From: an uncultured Clostridia bacterium
GTDB lineage: Bacteria; Bacillota; Clostridia; Christensenellales; Aristaeellaceae
Direction: 5' to 3'
DNA length: 5,988 nucleotides
Assembly (NCBI GenBank): GCA_934643535.1
Contig: CAKUCE010000189.1
Span: 1-5,988, forward strand
How positions within the stretch are numbered: position 1 is the stretch's first letter; every line of letters begins with the position of its first letter. Below are positions 5,344 to 5,988 of the stretch, piece by piece. The notes under the pieces were generated by a model. It searched no databases and was not told the DNA's origin. It saw only the letters and a list, made by a program, of their open reading frames with translations. The position numbers and the translations under genes were made by a program.

Positions 5344-5448
5344 ACCGCCGTGGCACGACAGGTGCCACGGCTCGCGGGTCTGGTGTGGCTTCCTGCTGAT
5401 GGGGTGACACAGACCGCCGCTCGGCAACGGGCCTTGCGGCTTGCGCCA
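5290..5448 (+). repeat. Dispersed intergenic repeat, copy B
   Basis: Counterpart of 2447-2533 (minus strand). It has the CTATG-loop hairpin (5290-5308), then the exact shared core GGTTGGCCGGGGTTTTACCG (5329-5348), an inserted module, then the shared CCGCTCGGC, GGGCC and GCGGCTTGCGCC block. It lies downstream of birA in the same sense as transcription, as copy A does for the CHAP gene. Several stem positions differ from copy A on both sides of the pair, which keeps the pairing. No gene is visible between birA and 5610. Confidence 0.75.
5350..5418 (+). repeat. Extra 69-base module inside repeat copy B
   Basis: Absent from copy A and bounded by ACCGCC at 5344-5349 and 5413-5418. It forms two hairpins. 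The first uses GCCGTGGCAC (5347-5356) with GTGCCACGGC (5362-5371) around GACAG. The second uses GGTCTG-TGT (5377-5386, one bulged G) with ACACAGACC (5407-5415). It may be an inserted unit with a 6-base duplication, or copy A may have lost it by recombination between the ACCGCC copies. Confidence 0.6.
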
Positions 5449-5468
5449 AGGGCACCCATATTTATCAT
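5441..5468 (+). promoter_or_regulatory. Weak candidate promoter for the downstream membrane-protein gene
   Basis: TTGCGC (5441-5446) and TATCAT (5463-5468) are 16 bases apart. The -10 equals that of queH-birA, but the -35 matches the consensus at only three positions. It would give a leader of about 135 bases. This leader (5475-5609) is AT-richer than the surroundings and holds a direct repeat GGTTTAGA (5499-5506 and 5524-5531, 25 bases apart) and CGGCTCT twice (5515 and 5551). I do not recognise any riboswitch, T-box or small RNA in it. Confidence 0.3.
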
Positions 5469-5609
5469 AAAATGAGAGAATAAAAATTCGAGGACTGTGG
5501 TTTAGACAGTTTGTCGGCTCTCAGGTTTAGAGAATCCCCATTAAAAATAACGGCTCTATCGAAGCCACCGAAGTCTTGATTCAAACGCAAAGGATCGTGA
5601 GGAAAAGGA

Positions 5610-5988
5610 ATGCGGTTCACTTCTCCCCAATGGCAAAAAAGGCTGTTTATCGCCGCCATGCTGCTGCTTTATCTGCTGATGCTGGCGCTCAATCTGTTTA
5701 CGCCCTTCGGCATGGACGATTATTACTACGCTTTCAGCTGCCTGACCGGCGAACGGATGACGCGGCTCGATCAGCTGATTCCGTCCCTGATTGCCCACGG
5801 CAAGGTGATGAACGGGCGCTATGCCGCGCACTTTTTCGTGCAGCTGTTTGCCATGCTGCCAAATTTCGTTTTCGACCTCTGCAACGCGGCGGCCTTTGTG
5901 CTGCTGGTGCTGGGGCTGTACCGGCTGGCGGGCGGTGCGCGGCGCTATGATGTTCGGCGGCTGCTGTTGGTCGGCTGTCCCGCTTTCC
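5610..5988 (+). CDS. Polytopic membrane protein, DUF6056-like, N-terminal part only
   Basis: Starts at the ATG at 5610 behind GAGGAAAAGGA and stays open to the right edge, giving 126 residues. A first membrane span covers about residues 12-30 (LFIAAMLLLYLLMLALNLF). It is followed by a short outer stretch with FGMDDYYYAF (33-42) and HGKVMNGRYAAHFFVQLF (63-80), and a second hydrophobic region at about 84-107. An acidic DDYxY motif after the first helix and a later NGR-hydrophobic motif recall DUF6056 and related GT-C-like envelope glycosylation proteins. I recall this pattern rather than proving it. If right, it acts in the membrane on lipid-linked sugars or polymer export. Its first genes upstream are unrelated, and repeat DNA separates it from birA, so it probably begins its own unit. 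Confidence 0.75.
   Translation, partial: MRFTSPQWQKRLFIAAMLLLYLLMLALNLFTPFGMDDYYYAFSCLTGERMTRLDQLIPSLIAHGKVMNGRYAAHFFVQLFAMLPNFVFDLCNAAAFVLLVLGLYRLAGGARRYDVRRLLLVGCPAF

Noticed and set aside
4192..5475. Open frame of 427 codons on the plus strand across queH and birA
   Set aside because: It is the +1-shifted shadow of two well-recognised genes, rich in Arg/Gly/Ala with no domain, and has no ribosome site.
5469..5609. Riboswitch or tRNA-like leader
   Set aside because: Only 4-bp stems could be found (for example GGCT with AGCC near 5552-5566) and no known riboswitch core or T-box sequence.
5465..5659. Minus-strand open frame of 64 codons upstream of the membrane-protein gene
   Set aside because: It overlaps the start of the plus-strand gene, has no clear ribosome site, and shows no domain I can name.

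Overview
The window looks like chromosomal DNA from an anaerobic, fairly GC-rich Firmicute, most likely a clostridium of the Oscillospiraceae/Ruminococcaceae type. This is inference from gene content and style: a rubrerythrin, the cobalamin-independent queuosine enzyme QueH, a short biotin ligase without a DNA-binding domain, strong AGGAGG-type ribosome sites with GTG and TTG starts, and GC-rich hairpin repeats between genes. No species can be named from the sequence alone.

Layout. On the minus strand, reading right to left: a secreted CHAP-domain protein (3741 to 2695), rubrerythrin (2325 to 1783) with its own terminator, a GT4-type glycosyltransferase (1667 to 324), and the start of a lipoprotein (300 to beyond the left edge). 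The last two are 23 bases apart and look like one unit. On the plus strand: queH (3861-4430) and birA (4427-5272), overlapping by the ATGA junction, then the start of a polytopic membrane protein (from 5610, running off the right edge). The CHAP gene and queH are divergent. Each has a recognisable extended -10 promoter in the 119-base gap, and these promoters force TTG starts for both genes.

The two gene-poor stretches (2326-2694 and 5273-5609) are not empty. Both hold GC-rich palindromes, and they share a dispersed repeat. It lies on opposite strands but in the same sense relative to local transcription: downstream of the CHAP gene in one case and downstream of birA in the other. The two copies differ at paired positions in ways that keep the stems, and the birA copy carries an extra module of about 69 bases bounded by ACCGCC. 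The stop codons of both the CHAP gene and birA lie inside palindromes, and the last dozen or so residues of the CHAP protein appear to be encoded by repeat DNA.

Functionally the window is mixed: cell-envelope genes (glycosyltransferase, lipoprotein, CHAP protein, membrane protein), oxidative-stress defence (rubrerythrin), tRNA modification (QueH) and biotin attachment (BirA). I see no complete new multi-gene system. The most interesting material is the repeat family and how it meets gene ends.
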